A stretch of 64,000 nucleotides of DNA from Planctomycetota bacterium (GTDB lineage: Bacteria > Planctomycetota > Planctomycetia > Planctomycetales > Planctomycetaceae), in the NCBI GenBank assembly GCA_018242525.1, contig JAFEBS010000076.1, forward strand, positions 24,746-88,745, read 5' to 3'. The notes under the pieces are model-generated. The model made no database searches. It saw only the letters and a list, made by a program, of their open reading frames with translations, and had not been told where the DNA came from. The stretch's first letter is position 1. Each line of letters begins with the position of its first letter. This document shows, piece after piece, positions 46,421 to 55,282 of the stretch. Made by a program: the position numbers and the translations under genes.

Positions 46421-48571
46421 CTACGGCGTCGGAGCAATGCGCCGGCGTTCCGCACGTTCGCGGCGACGCTGCTCCAATTGCTTGCGACGTTCGTCGCGCT
46501 GCTGCAGCATTTCCGGAGTGGGTGGCTGGGCCAGCTTGCGAAGCACGTCGTCGGGAATGAATTGCTGAGCCCCTGGCGGGACGAATGTCCGCAGCAGGAT
46601 CGGCGTCGCGCGCCGGGCGGCGATTTCTCCTGGTGTCTCCTTGCGCGGGGCCAGTTTCTCGGCGACGGCCGGGGCGACATGTCCTTCAGGGGCCCCCAAT
46701 CCGGCATTCTGGACGCTCTGACGACGCAAGCGGCGCGCATCCAGTAACGTTTCGTAATTCACGTGGTATTGTGACCGGAACCAGTGAATCGCGGATGCCA
46801 GTGCAATGCCGATGTGCGGATTCTTCGACTCCGCCAATAGCCCGTCCCGTTGGCGGACGACCGACATCGTCACATCGCCTGCGTACGGAGCGAGGGCCGT
46901 CATCGAGGGAATGGAAAACGGATCAAATTCGTATCCCTGGTCGAGGGCGATATCCGAAAAGCTTTGACCGATAAATGGGGCCAGTCCACCCAGGGTCTGG
47001 GTTGCCCGGGCACCATCCAGGTATCCGGTGAACAACAGTTCCTGATTCGCCAGCGACAGTTTGCGGGCGGCAACGGTTTCGAAGCCGGGACGGCGCACGG
47101 AGAGATATCGCAGGTGTGATTTCAAGGCTTGCGGATGAACACCGAACAGCAAATGGTTCGAGGTCAGGCAAAACGAGGGGATGATGGTGGGAGTGATCCC
47201 ATATCCCAGCCCATGCCGGTTGACGTAGTAGATCGAATGCCCCAGGAAAGCCTGGTGCTTGACTTCGGCGGACGTGAGATCCAGTTCCGGGTCGGACACC
47301 AACGACTGCTCCAGCAATTCCATCAGGCGATTGAAAACGATCCGTGCTTTTTCGGGGTCGCGTACTTCGACAGCCATGATCAGGCCCGTTCCGACCGGGC
47401 CAGCTTCCGTTGGAGAACTGAACGCCGTCCAGGCATTTCCGAATGCCGGGTACACAACCTGACCGAGATTCAATTGCAGTTCCGATTCCAACTCCCTGAT
47501 AGTCTCGTCAAACAACTTGACGGCCAGCGGATTCGTTTTGGCGAGTACATCGCGGATTCCCGCCACAACCTGGCTCGGGTCCAGGCTGGCCGCCAACACG
47601 ATGTCGCTGTCTACAGGTATGTGGGAGAATTGTTCCATTCGCAGTGCGGGGGGCTTCGTCAGCACCATGACTCCGTCTGTTCGACCGCCGGTCGTCACAA
47701 ACGATCGCTGGATGACATTTCCGTCGGCAACACCTGTCGTCGAAACTACGCTGTCCAGCGCGTCGGCTCCTGATCCACGGATCACGGCCTGAACGACCAA
47801 TCCTGCCGGTCCCATGGAACTGGTGGCGACGTCGGCAGCCCCCTTCAGATCGACCCAGCCGAGCGAGCCCACGCGATCCAGGGCAACCCGCTTCCAACCC
47901 GCTGCAAAGCGAGGATTGGCGTCCAGCCCGGGCGTTTTTCCGCGCAGGCCATCCATCGCTCGTTCCACGGTTCCAAAGCCCATCCCGATCAGCAACCGGT
48001 CCCCGTCCTGATGGATGGTCAGATTCTGACCCATGGGGCCAGGAATTGCGTGCATCTTTGGCTGCAAGGGAATGTCGAAGTGTGTTGCCTGCTTCAGAGC
48101 TTCAATGATGGCGGCCGAATCGGGCCCGGCATTGAGGATCAGGCAGACGTGAAATCGAGACATGTTTTCGGCGGGATTGGGGGTGTTGAGGAGCCCGACT
48201 CCCGGTTGTACAGGATCGGCCACGGCAAACACGCATCCGGCATGTCCGCTGATCAGTTTTGCCAGGCGAAAGGTCAGGTTCGGCGGTTCGTGTTCAGTTT
48301 CTTCCGCGACTGGCTCGGCTGGCAGCAGGGAATGCTCGATGGCATCTACCAACGCCAGGATTTCTGGATCGGACGCGAAACCATCAATCCCCGGAACACC
48401 CGGCTTACCAGCCGATCGAGCTGCCCATTCCACGTACACGATCGACTGAGGCGGCGCGGCTTTCAGGAACTCTGGATCACGTTCACCGGGAGGCATCCCC
48501 AACAGGCCTCCCCCACCCAGCACCATCAACAACAGTTCCATCCAACCCAGACCAACAGTCGTCGCAGACAT
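46421..48571 (-). CDS. Large planctomycete protein of unknown function
   Basis: About 716 residues. A hydrophobic N-terminal segment (WMELLLMVLGGGGLLGMPPG) suggests a membrane anchor or signal. The rest alternates beta-rich stretches such as SIVYVEWAARSAG and GSLGWVDLKGAADVA with DIVLAASLDPSQVVAGI; the tail, about 680-716, is a basic Arg/Gln-rich helix. Its pattern recalls DUF3352-like proteins, but this is a guess. The ATG at 48571 has AAGGAG five bases upstream. It is divergent from the TPR gene across 275 bp. Confidence 0.75.
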   Translation of the reverse strand: MSATTVGLGWMELLLMVLGGGGLLGMPPGERDPEFLKAAPPQSIVYVEWAARSAGKPGVPGIDGFASDPEILALVDAIEHSLLPAEPVAEETEHEPPNLTFRLAKLISGHAGCVFAVADPVQPGVGLLNTPNPAENMSRFHVCLILNAGPDSAAIIEALKQATHFDIPLQPKMHAIPGPMGQNLTIHQDGDRLLIGMGFGTVERAMDGLRGKTPGLDANPRFAAGWKRVALDRVGSLGWVDLKGAADVATSSMGPAGLVVQAVIRGSGADALDSVVSTTGVADGNVIQRSFVTTGGRTDGVMVLTKPPALRMEQFSHIPVDSDIVLAASLDPSQVVAGIRDVLAKTNPLAVKLFDETIRELESELQLNLGQVVYPAFGNAWTAFSSPTEAGPVGTGLIMAVEVRDPEKARIVFNRLMELLEQSLVSDPELDLTSAEVKHQAFLGHSIYYVNRHGLGYGITPTIIPSFCLTSNHLLFGVHPQALKSHLRYLSVRRPGFETVAARKLSLANQELLFTGYLDGARATQTLGGLAPFIGQSFSDIALDQGYEFDPFSIPSMTALAPYAGDVTMSVVRQRDGLLAESKNPHIGIALASAIHWFRSQYHVNYETLLDARRLRRQSVQNAGLGAPEGHVAPAVAEKLAPRKETPGEIAARRATPILLRTFVPPGAQQFIPDDVLRKLAQPPTPEMLQQRDERRKQLEQRRRERAERRRIAPTP

Positions 48572-48722
48572 AGTAGCTCCTTCAGACCTGACAGTATCGC
48601 GATTCCTTGCGATCACATTTCTTGACATCCTGATCGTATCGAGTCGGTCAAGGTCTCTCCAGTCGCGAGCCCGCCGTCGAACGTCAAATCAACTTGTGCA
48701 GAGGCGATTTTGGAAACTGGTT

Positions 48723-48752
48723 TTGACGTCACGCGATTTCCCGAAGTATACT
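48723..48752 (+). promoter_or_regulatory. Sigma-70-type promoter of the TPR gene
   Basis: TTGACG (48723-48728) and TATACT (48747-48752) are 18 bases apart, a good match to the housekeeping consensus (TTGACA/TATAAT). It is about 95 bases before the ATG at 48847. Confidence 0.55.
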
Positions 48753-48846
48753 CCGTGTCCTAAAAGTGGCCAGACGCACCGGTCGGCATGACACGTCCGT
48801 GAGGTTGGGTTCCCAACGAATTCAGGTACTGTCCAAGGAGCTGTCC

Positions 48847-49800
48847 ATGAGCGAGCTAGACACGGAAAGCCTTTGTGACCAGGGCCGCGAACTGCTCCAG
48901 AAGAAGGATTTGCAGGGCGCGGCTGCCGTTTTCAAAAGCGTCGTCGAGGTTGATCCCGATTGTTGTGATGCTCACGAGGGACTGGCGACCTGTGCCTACA
49001 TGTCGGGTGATTACGCAGGGGCAATCGCCGAATTCCAGAAATTGACGCTGCTGCAGCCGATGGAAAGTCGCTACTACACCAATCTGGGGGCGATTCACAA
49101 CCGGATTGGCGAACACATGAAGGCGGCGGACTTCCTGCGAAAGGCCATTCAACGCAACAAGAAATGTGCGGAATCTTATTACAACCTGGGGATCGCGCAA
49201 CGGAAGCTGAAACAGAATTCGATGGCAGTTTCCGCCTACAAGGAGGCGCTCAAGATCGATCCGATGATGGTCGAGGCGTACCAGAACCTGGGCAACGTGT
49301 TCGTTGACATGGGCAATCTGCAGATGGCGATCTTGAATTTCAAAAAAGCACTGGAAATTCGGCCAGAGTTTGAACGGGCACGTGTGGGGTTGGAAAAGGC
49401 CGAGGAACAGCTGGCGGCCGCGAAATCGAAAAACTCGGCGATCGGGCGTTTGAGCGCCATGGAGTCCACTGTGACCACTGTCATGGGAGTCTCAACCCGT
49501 GAGTTGCGGGACGACGAGCGTTATGAAGATCGAAAGTGCGTGAAGAAACTGGCCGACGAAATTGAGCGGTTGGCCAAGGGGTGCGTCGAGCACCTGCGTC
49601 AAAACCTGATTCCCGCGGTCTTGGAGGTGGAACGTGCCATGGCTCACGGTGCCGATGAAGTGTTTGTGCTGGCGGAAGCGGCGCAGGCGTTCAAGAACGC
49701 GAGTACGCAATGGACCGCTCTGCGTCGAACGCTCAAGAAGAAGGTGGCGGAATTGGCCGACCACGAGCAGTTCATCAATGCCCCGAACACGACGACTTGA
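48847..49800 (+). CDS. Tetratricopeptide-repeat protein
   Basis: About 317 residues. Roughly six TPR units run from residues 1 to 190 (for example AESYYNLGIAQRKLKQNSMA and VEAYQNLGNVFVDMGNLQMA), each with the W/L-G-Y-A/F pattern. A charged helical C-terminal part follows without known motif. AAGGAG lies six bases before the ATG and there is no signal peptide, so it is likely cytosolic. It probably acts as a protein-binding scaffold. Confidence 0.85.
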   Translation: MSELDTESLCDQGRELLQKKDLQGAAAVFKSVVEVDPDCCDAHEGLATCAYMSGDYAGAIAEFQKLTLLQPMESRYYTNLGAIHNRIGEHMKAADFLRKAIQRNKKCAESYYNLGIAQRKLKQNSMAVSAYKEALKIDPMMVEAYQNLGNVFVDMGNLQMAILNFKKALEIRPEFERARVGLEKAEEQLAAAKSKNSAIGRLSAMESTVTTVMGVSTRELRDDERYEDRKCVKKLADEIERLAKGCVEHLRQNLIPAVLEVERAMAHGADEVFVLAEAAQAFKNASTQWTALRRTLKKKVAELADHEQFINAPNTTT

Positions 49801-49842
49801 ACGTCGATCTCGAATGAATCACTGACGGCCACGGATGAAACA

Positions 49843-49875
49843 CGGATTTCACACGGATAAACCGAGTGAAATCCG
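49843..49875. repeat. CGGATTTCAC hairpin after the TPR gene
   Basis: A perfect 10-bp stem, CGGATTTCAC and GTGAAATCCG, encloses 13 bases. There is no T run, so termination is doubtful. The ACGGATGAAACACGGATTTC run resembles intergenic boilerplate seen in many bacteria. Confidence 0.5.
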
Positions 49876-49900
49876 CACCACATGTCGCGAATCATCCGGG

Positions 49901-51106
49901 TTAGCGCCGGGCCGATGGATGCTTCAGCGGCAGCCAGGCACCGTTATGTTCGCTGCTGGCGACGCACTGCTGAATGAAGTACATCCCTTCCACTCCGTCG
50001 TAAACGTTTGGATAAATCGTATTCAGGCGTTCAAACGACTGACCGGCCGCTCGCCTGACCATATCGTCGTACGCGAACCGATAGACGTTTGCAAACGCCT
50101 CGAAAAACGCCTCGGGATGACCGCTCGGCAGTCGGCAGGCCGCGCGGCCGGAATTGTTCATGAACGGAGCGTTGGGGTCACGCGTGTAGATCGAATGTGG
50201 CTGACCGTTGCGACGAACCATCATCTGATTCGGATCTTCCTGGCGCCATGAAAGGGCACCCTTCGTTCCATCGACTTCGATAAACAGGTCGTTTTCACGA
50301 CCATGCGAAATCTGGCTGGCTGTGACAGTACCCAGTCCTCCGTTTTCAAAACGGACGACCGCATGGCCGTAGTCATCCAGTCGTCGGCCCGGCTCAAACG
50401 CCCGCAAGTGGCATGACACTTCAGCCGGCAGCAGGCCGGTCATGTAGCGAGCCAGATTGTAGGCGTGTGTTCCGATATCGCCGAAGCAGCCCGCCGCGCC
50501 GGACTTGGAGGGATCGGTGCGCCAGGCGGCCTGCTTCTGGTCCGACGATTCCAGGCGGGTCCGCAACCAGCCCTGAATGTAGTTGGACCGGATCGCCTGG
50601 ATTTCACCAAGTTCCCCGCCCATGATCATTTCGCGAGCCTGTCGCACCAGCGGATAGCCCGTGTAGTTGTGGCTGACGGCAAAGACCGCCCCGGACTTCT
50701 CGACCAGCTTCGCCAGTTCTTCCGCCTGGGCCAGATCAAACGTCATGGGCTTGTCGCAAATCACATTGAAGCCGGCCGACAAAGCTGCCTTGGCAACGGC
50801 AAAATGCGTGTGATTCGGGGTGGCGACGGTGACAAAGTCGATGCGACGATCCGCGGGCAGTGCCGCTTCCTTCGTACACATTTCTTCAAACGATCCATAC
50901 GCGCGATCAGGCGCAATGTCATAGGCCGGGGCCGATGACTTGGCTCGCGCGGGATCGGACGACAACGCCCCGGCGACCAGCGCCGCACGATTGTCCAGAA
51001 CTGCAGCCGTGGCGTGAACTCGCCCGATAAACGCCCCCTGGCCTCCGCCGACCAGAGCCATCCGCAACTTACGATTCAAGGAGCCGTTGGTTGTTTCCAC
51101 AGTCAC
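49901..51106 (-). CDS. Gfo/Idh/MocA-family oxidoreductase
   Basis: About 401 residues. The N-terminal Rossmann motif MALVGGGQGAFIGRVHA binds NAD(P), VTVATPNHTH and NVICDKPMTFD match the EKP region, and GDIGTHAYNLARYMTG fits the C-terminal substrate domain. I chose the GTG at 51106, with GAGGAA about eight bases before it, over a longer frame from 51271 whose N terminus lacks conservation. Such enzymes oxidise or epimerise sugar derivatives. It stands alone and is divergent from the gene at 51449. Confidence 0.88.
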   Translation of the reverse strand: MTVETTNGSLNRKLRMALVGGGQGAFIGRVHATAAVLDNRAALVAGALSSDPARAKSSAPAYDIAPDRAYGSFEEMCTKEAALPADRRIDFVTVATPNHTHFAVAKAALSAGFNVICDKPMTFDLAQAEELAKLVEKSGAVFAVSHNYTGYPLVRQAREMIMGGELGEIQAIRSNYIQGWLRTRLESSDQKQAAWRTDPSKSGAAGCFGDIGTHAYNLARYMTGLLPAEVSCHLRAFEPGRRLDDYGHAVVRFENGGLGTVTASQISHGRENDLFIEVDGTKGALSWRQEDPNQMMVRRNGQPHSIYTRDPNAPFMNNSGRAACRLPSGHPEAFFEAFANVYRFAYDDMVRRAAGQSFERLNTIYPNVYDGVEGMYFIQQCVASSEHNGAWLPLKHPSARR

Positions 51107-51448
51107 AGCGCAATTCCTCAGGATGTTGGTATCAGTAATGTTGAATTCGATCGGCCGATTGGTAGTTTGGGTAATCCGTACTCCGGGCCGCCGCGGCTGT
51201 CTTGAGACCGACGGGGCGGACTCGATGAATTTCTCGGGGAGCATACCGGCAATCTCTGCCAATTGCCACAATTCCGGCCCGTCCGCGATTGTCCCGGCTC
51301 GACCTGTCTTTGCTCCGAAGGAAATTCCAAGCTAGCCGACGACGCACGGGATCGGTACAGTAACAGCAGTGTCGCTCGACGCTGTTCACAGTCAACCGAA
51401 TCGCTGTCAATAAATTCAGGCACAACTGTCCAGGAAAGGGAGCGGATC
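51107..51448. other. 342-bp divergent intergenic region
   Basis: No convincing gene. It separates the oxidoreductase gene (minus) from the gene at 51449 (plus) and should contain both promoters. No repeat, riboswitch or RNA gene was recognised. Confidence 0.55.
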
Positions 51449-51967
51449 ATGCAGCCGCGTGAGAACGAACGTCGTCTGGTATGGATGGGGTTGGGACTGG
51501 TGGCAGGATTGTGCCTGGCCTATTGCTGGCCTCACGAAACCGCTCAGGCCGTTGCCACAGACCGTGAAGACCGCTTCGCTGTCTGCACCGTCGAAACCCA
51601 GACACAGTTTGGGCAGCCCGAAGCCGTGTTTGTCATGGACTTCCTGACCGGCCGCCTGACCGGCGCGATGCTCAATCAACAGTCCTATGCCTTCACCAAC
51701 TTCTGGTTCCGCAACGTCGCTGCCGACTTCAACCTGAAGGCCACCGCGGCTGCCAAGGCGAAGTACTGCATCATTCCCGGTAACGCCTATCTGACCAGTG
51801 CGGGTGGGGCGACCACCTCCACCGGAGTGCTCTACGTGGGTGAACTGGCCTCGGGCAAAGTCATTGCCTACAGCTTCCAGGTCCGCAACTCGAAGACCCC
51901 GTTGCCCGTCATGCCGATGGAACCTGTGGCGTTCTTCCCGTTCCGCGAAGCGACTCTGGACAACTGA
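51449..51967 (+). CDS. Small exported or membrane-anchored protein, unknown function
   Basis: 172 residues with an N-terminal signal or anchor (MGLGLVAGLCLAYCWP). The body is beta-rich, with AVFVMDFLTGRLTGAMLNQQ and GVLYVGELASGKVIAYSFQ as short repeated strand motifs that look like a partial propeller or sandwich. The GGGAG ribosome site is six bases before the ATG. A clear terminator follows. I do not recognise the family. It lies 202 bp before nadC. Confidence 0.75.
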   Translation: MQPRENERRLVWMGLGLVAGLCLAYCWPHETAQAVATDREDRFAVCTVETQTQFGQPEAVFVMDFLTGRLTGAMLNQQSYAFTNFWFRNVAADFNLKATAAAKAKYCIIPGNAYLTSAGGATTSTGVLYVGELASGKVIAYSFQVRNSKTPLPVMPMEPVAFFPFREATLDN

Positions 51968-52000
51968 TCACTTGACCGCCGTTATCGACGGATTTCCAAG

Positions 52001-52034
52001 GCAGGGCACGTGTCGAACGTGGCCTGCTTTTTTT
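52001..52034 (+). terminator. Rho-independent terminator of the gene ending at 51967
   Basis: An 11-bp stem (52001-52011 with 52017-52026) with one mismatch and a loop of GTCGA is followed by seven T (52028-52034). It ends the short transcript before nadC. Confidence 0.8.
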
Positions 52035-52169
52035 GTTTCTGCGTGGATCGTTCGATCGCTGAAGCCAGCGGTGCTTGATGGGACACGGACAACACTTTCA
52101 ATCGTGATGTCATTCGGGCATCATCAGCCGCCAGATTCATTCAGACGACTCACAGGGACTTTCAGGCCG

Positions 52170-53066
52170 ATGGTTGAAGAATCATTTCAAACCCACGAAC
52201 GCGTGGCTGCCGAAACTTTGATCAGTCTCGCTCTGGCCGAGGATCTTGGGACGGTGGGCGATGTGACCTGTGCCGCGCTCATTCGGCCGGACGAGCAGGC
52301 GGAAGTGCAGGTGGTGGCACGCTCCACCGGCGTGTTGGCAGGATCACCGGTCGGGCGCCTGGTGTTTGCCGGGTTGGATCCGTCGGTCCGCTGGCAGGCA
52401 GTTCGGCGCGACGGCGACCTGCTCGAACGAGGTAGCGTTGTCGCGTCGGTCGCCGGTCCGCTGGCGTCGCTGTTGATTGGCGAGCGGACGATGCTGAATT
52501 TTCTGACGCATCTCAGCGGCGTTGCCTCGATCACCCGTCAATTTGTCGCAGCGGTCCAGGGAACCAACGCCCGGATCCTGGACACGCGGAAGACGTTGCC
52601 GGGCTGGCGCGCCCTGGAGAAATATGCGGTTCGTTGCGGTGGCGGTACCAATCACCGGATCGGCCTGTACGATGGCGTTTTGATCAAGGACAACCATCTG
52701 GCGGCCTGGACCGAATCCGACAGCATCGCCCATGCCGTGCAGACCGCTCGCAAACGAAGCCCCGCCGGAATCTTGATCGAAGTTGAAGTCGATACCCTGA
52801 TGCAGCTTCAGGACGCCCTGCAGGGACATCCCGACATTGTTCTGCTCGACAACATGGATCTTGCCACGCTTCGCGATGCCGTCCAGATTCGCGATCGCGC
52901 TGCTCCCAACGTCCTGCTGGAGGCGTCGGGGGGCGTCACGCTTTCCACGGTGACTGCAATTGCTCAAACTGGCGTCGAACGAATCAGTGTTGGCGGGCTG
53001 ACGCATTCCGCCCCTGCACTGGATCTGGCGTTTGACTGGAAGTCTCGAATGGCAGGAGCGGTATGA
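52170..53066 (+). CDS. nadC: Nicotinate-nucleotide pyrophosphorylase (carboxylating)
   Basis: About 298 residues. NadC turns quinolinate and PRPP into nicotinate mononucleotide for NAD. It has the family DTRKTLPGWRALEKYAVR loop, GGGTNHRIGLYDGVLIKDNH, EVEVDTLMQLQDAL, VLLDNMD and the C-terminal EASGGVTLSTV. The start at 52170 matches the family length; an ATG at 52107 is the alternative. Its stop overlaps the CDGSH gene start (53063-53066). Confidence 0.95.
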   Translation: MVEESFQTHERVAAETLISLALAEDLGTVGDVTCAALIRPDEQAEVQVVARSTGVLAGSPVGRLVFAGLDPSVRWQAVRRDGDLLERGSVVASVAGPLASLLIGERTMLNFLTHLSGVASITRQFVAAVQGTNARILDTRKTLPGWRALEKYAVRCGGGTNHRIGLYDGVLIKDNHLAAWTESDSIAHAVQTARKRSPAGILIEVEVDTLMQLQDALQGHPDIVLLDNMDLATLRDAVQIRDRAAPNVLLEASGGVTLSTVTAIAQTGVERISVGGLTHSAPALDLAFDWKSRMAGAV

Positions 53067-53287
53067 TGAGCGATGACGTCGTCATTAAGATTCGCGAGAA
53101 TGGTCCCATCCTGATCTCGGGCCCTGTCTCACTGACGGACCACCTGGGCAACAAGTACGACACCAGCACGCAACTCAACATTGCCCTGTGCCGCTGTGGC
53201 CAGTCTCAAAAAAAGCCGTTTTGTGATGGCAGCCACAAGGCAGCCGGATTCATCGCCAATGAGACGGTCCCGGCACCGACGACCTGA
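53063..53287 (+). CDS. CDGSH iron-sulfur domain protein
   Basis: 74 residues with one CDGSH domain: Cys43, Cys45, Cys54 and His58 in the pattern C-x-C-x8-C-D-G-S-H, which ligates a redox-active [2Fe-2S] cluster. It overlaps nadC by 4 bp, so its synthesis is coupled. NadC itself has no Fe-S cluster, but the NadA step does; a role in cluster or redox supply is possible but only inferred. Such proteins are small and soluble in bacteria. Confidence 0.92.
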   Translation: MMSDDVVIKIRENGPILISGPVSLTDHLGNKYDTSTQLNIALCRCGQSQKKPFCDGSHKAAGFIANETVPAPTT

Positions 53288-53320
53288 TTGATCCTTCCGT
53301 CCGTTCAGAAAGTGGCCGAA

Positions 53321-55282
53321 ATGAAGCGGTTTGCGCTGCCGGGTGTCTGTCTGCTGGCTGTTTTGACATTGCTTCGCTCCGCGTCCGCTCAGCCTCCGGC
53401 CGAGTCGCAAGCGACGCTGATTCAGGAAAAGCTGACCGAGTTAAACGCTGCCATCAGCAAGTTAAAGGCGGGACGGGAAGATCTGCGGCCGGTCGCCGAT
53501 GTCGAAGTCTTCGCCAAAGCCGCCGACTGGATCGTGCGACACAATGAGTTCTACAAGCCCGATTACGCCAAATGGACCATCGAAGTCCTGGACATCGGAC
53601 TGAAACGCGCCGCGGAGTTTTCCAATTCGCAGCATCCCTGGTTCGGTCGACCGGGAGTCTCGATCCTGGGGTACTATTCCGACATCGATGGCTCTGTTCA
53701 GCCATTTGCCGTTCGGTTACCTCACGGGTACGACCCCAAGGCGGTCAAACGCTGGCCGCTGCATGTCGAATTGCACGGCCGCGGCGATACGATGAATGAA
53801 GTGAGCTTCATTCATTCGCACGAGGGAAAGACTCCAAAGGAAGACCTGGAATACATCCAGCTTGAGGTCTTTGGCCGGACGAACAACGCGTATCGCTGGG
53901 CGGGGGAAGTCGACGTCATGGAAGCCATGGCCGCGACCAAGCGCCTGTACCGCATTGACGATCGCCGGGTGACCCTGCGCGGCTTTTCCATGGGAGGCGC
54001 GGGGGCCTGGCATCTGGGACTGCATTACCCGTCGCTCTGGTCATCCGTCGGTGCCGGGGCGGGTTTCTGCGACACCGTCCATCACCTGAGCCTGAAAGAA
54101 CCCCTGTCCCCCTTGCATCAACTCACCACCCGCATTTATGACGCCCAGGACTATGCGCTGAACGCATTCAACGTTCCCATCATCGGCTATGGCGGGGAAC
54201 TCGACAAGCAGATCTTTGCGTCGAAGACCATGCACGAACGGGGTGAAGCGCTGGGGGTGCCGATCAAGCGACTGATCGGACCGAACACCGAGCACAAGTT
54301 TCACCCGGACAGCCTGAAGCTGTTCATGGCGTTTCTGGCCGAACACTCAGAAACTGGTCGGCCGCGCTATCCGGCTCCCGCGGCAATCAAGTTCATCACT
54401 TACACCTTGAAGTACAACAGCACAGACTGGTTGACCATCGAAGAACAGATCCAGCCATATTCAGCGAGTCAGGTGGAAGCCACCGTGGACGGTGCGACCG
54501 ACACGTTGAAAATCACCACCCAAAACGTGTCCGTCCTGCAGGTGATGCGTGATGTTGCTGCGAACGTGGAAATCGACGGCGGCAAGCCGCTTGTGCTGGG
54601 TTCCGCCGCGGGTGGGTTGCTTCCCGGCGTCTACTTCGAGAAGCGGGAAGATGGCTGGGTGGGCTGGGATTACATCCAGTCGCACAAGTATGCATCTCAT
54701 GACGCCGACGGCGACGAACCTCGCAAGCGACACAACCTGCAGGGGCCCATTGATGATGCCTTCATGGGGCCGTTTACCTGTGTCCGCCCGACCGGCATTC
54801 CCTGGTCGGCCGAACAGAACGAGTGGGCCAAGTGGACTCTTGCGCGGTTCGAGGGAGAATTCGACAAATGGATGCGCGGTCGTGCTCCGGTCGTGAACGA
54901 TACCCAGGTCACGGACGAGTTGATCGAATCCCGCCACCTGATCCTGTTCGGCGACCCGGGTTCCAACACCGTGCTGGCGCGGATCTTGACGAAGCTTCCC
55001 ATCAAGTGGACCAAGACCGGACTGGAAGTGAATGGCCAGCAGTACGATCCGAACACTCACGGAGTTGCCTTGATCTACCCGAACCCGCTGAATCCCAATC
55101 GATACGTTGTCATTAACTCTGGCCACACCTTCCATGAAACCGAATTCAAGGCCTCCAACGCCAACCTGTATCCCAAGCTGGGGGATGTCGCGGTCTTGAA
55201 GTTCACACCTGCCAAGGACGGTTTCACGCAGGAGGCGGTGTTTGCCGATGTTTTCGACCCGCGCTGGCGGTTTCGTGAATGA
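53321..55282 (+). CDS. Secreted alpha/beta-hydrolase (prolyl oligopeptidase-like) protein
   Basis: About 653 residues with a signal peptide. The hydrolase domain (about 120-350) has nucleophile Ser223 in GFSMGGAGAW and a likely His in TEHKFHP. The rest, including an extra C-terminal ~280 residues of beta structure, has no family that I recognise. The stop overlaps the next start (ATGA at 55279-55282). It is 34 bp after the CDGSH gene; the ATG at 53321 has only a weak ribosome site, so coupling to the earlier genes may help. Confidence 0.8.
   Translation: MKRFALPGVCLLAVLTLLRSASAQPPAESQATLIQEKLTELNAAISKLKAGREDLRPVADVEVFAKAADWIVRHNEFYKPDYAKWTIEVLDIGLKRAAEFSNSQHPWFGRPGVSILGYYSDIDGSVQPFAVRLPHGYDPKAVKRWPLHVELHGRGDTMNEVSFIHSHEGKTPKEDLEYIQLEVFGRTNNAYRWAGEVDVMEAMAATKRLYRIDDRRVTLRGFSMGGAGAWHLGLHYPSLWSSVGAGAGFCDTVHHLSLKEPLSPLHQLTTRIYDAQDYALNAFNVPIIGYGGELDKQIFASKTMHERGEALGVPIKRLIGPNTEHKFHPDSLKLFMAFLAEHSETGRPRYPAPAAIKFITYTLKYNSTDWLTIEEQIQPYSASQVEATVDGATDTLKITTQNVSVLQVMRDVAANVEIDGGKPLVLGSAAGGLLPGVYFEKREDGWVGWDYIQSHKYASHDADGDEPRKRHNLQGPIDDAFMGPFTCVRPTGIPWSAEQNEWAKWTLARFEGEFDKWMRGRAPVVNDTQVTDELIESRHLILFGDPGSNTVLARILTKLPIKWTKTGLEVNGQQYDPNTHGVALIYPNPLNPNRYVVINSGHTFHETEFKASNANLYPKLGDVAVLKFTPAKDGFTQEAVFADVFDPRWRFRE

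Noticed and set aside
49843..49875. Terminator of the TPR gene
   Set aside because: The hairpin has no T run, and its sequence resembles a widespread intergenic repeat.
51107..51271. Upstream extension of the Gfo/Idh/MocA gene to 456 residues
   Set aside because: The extra part lacks conserved features; the GTG at 51106 with GAGGAA fits better.
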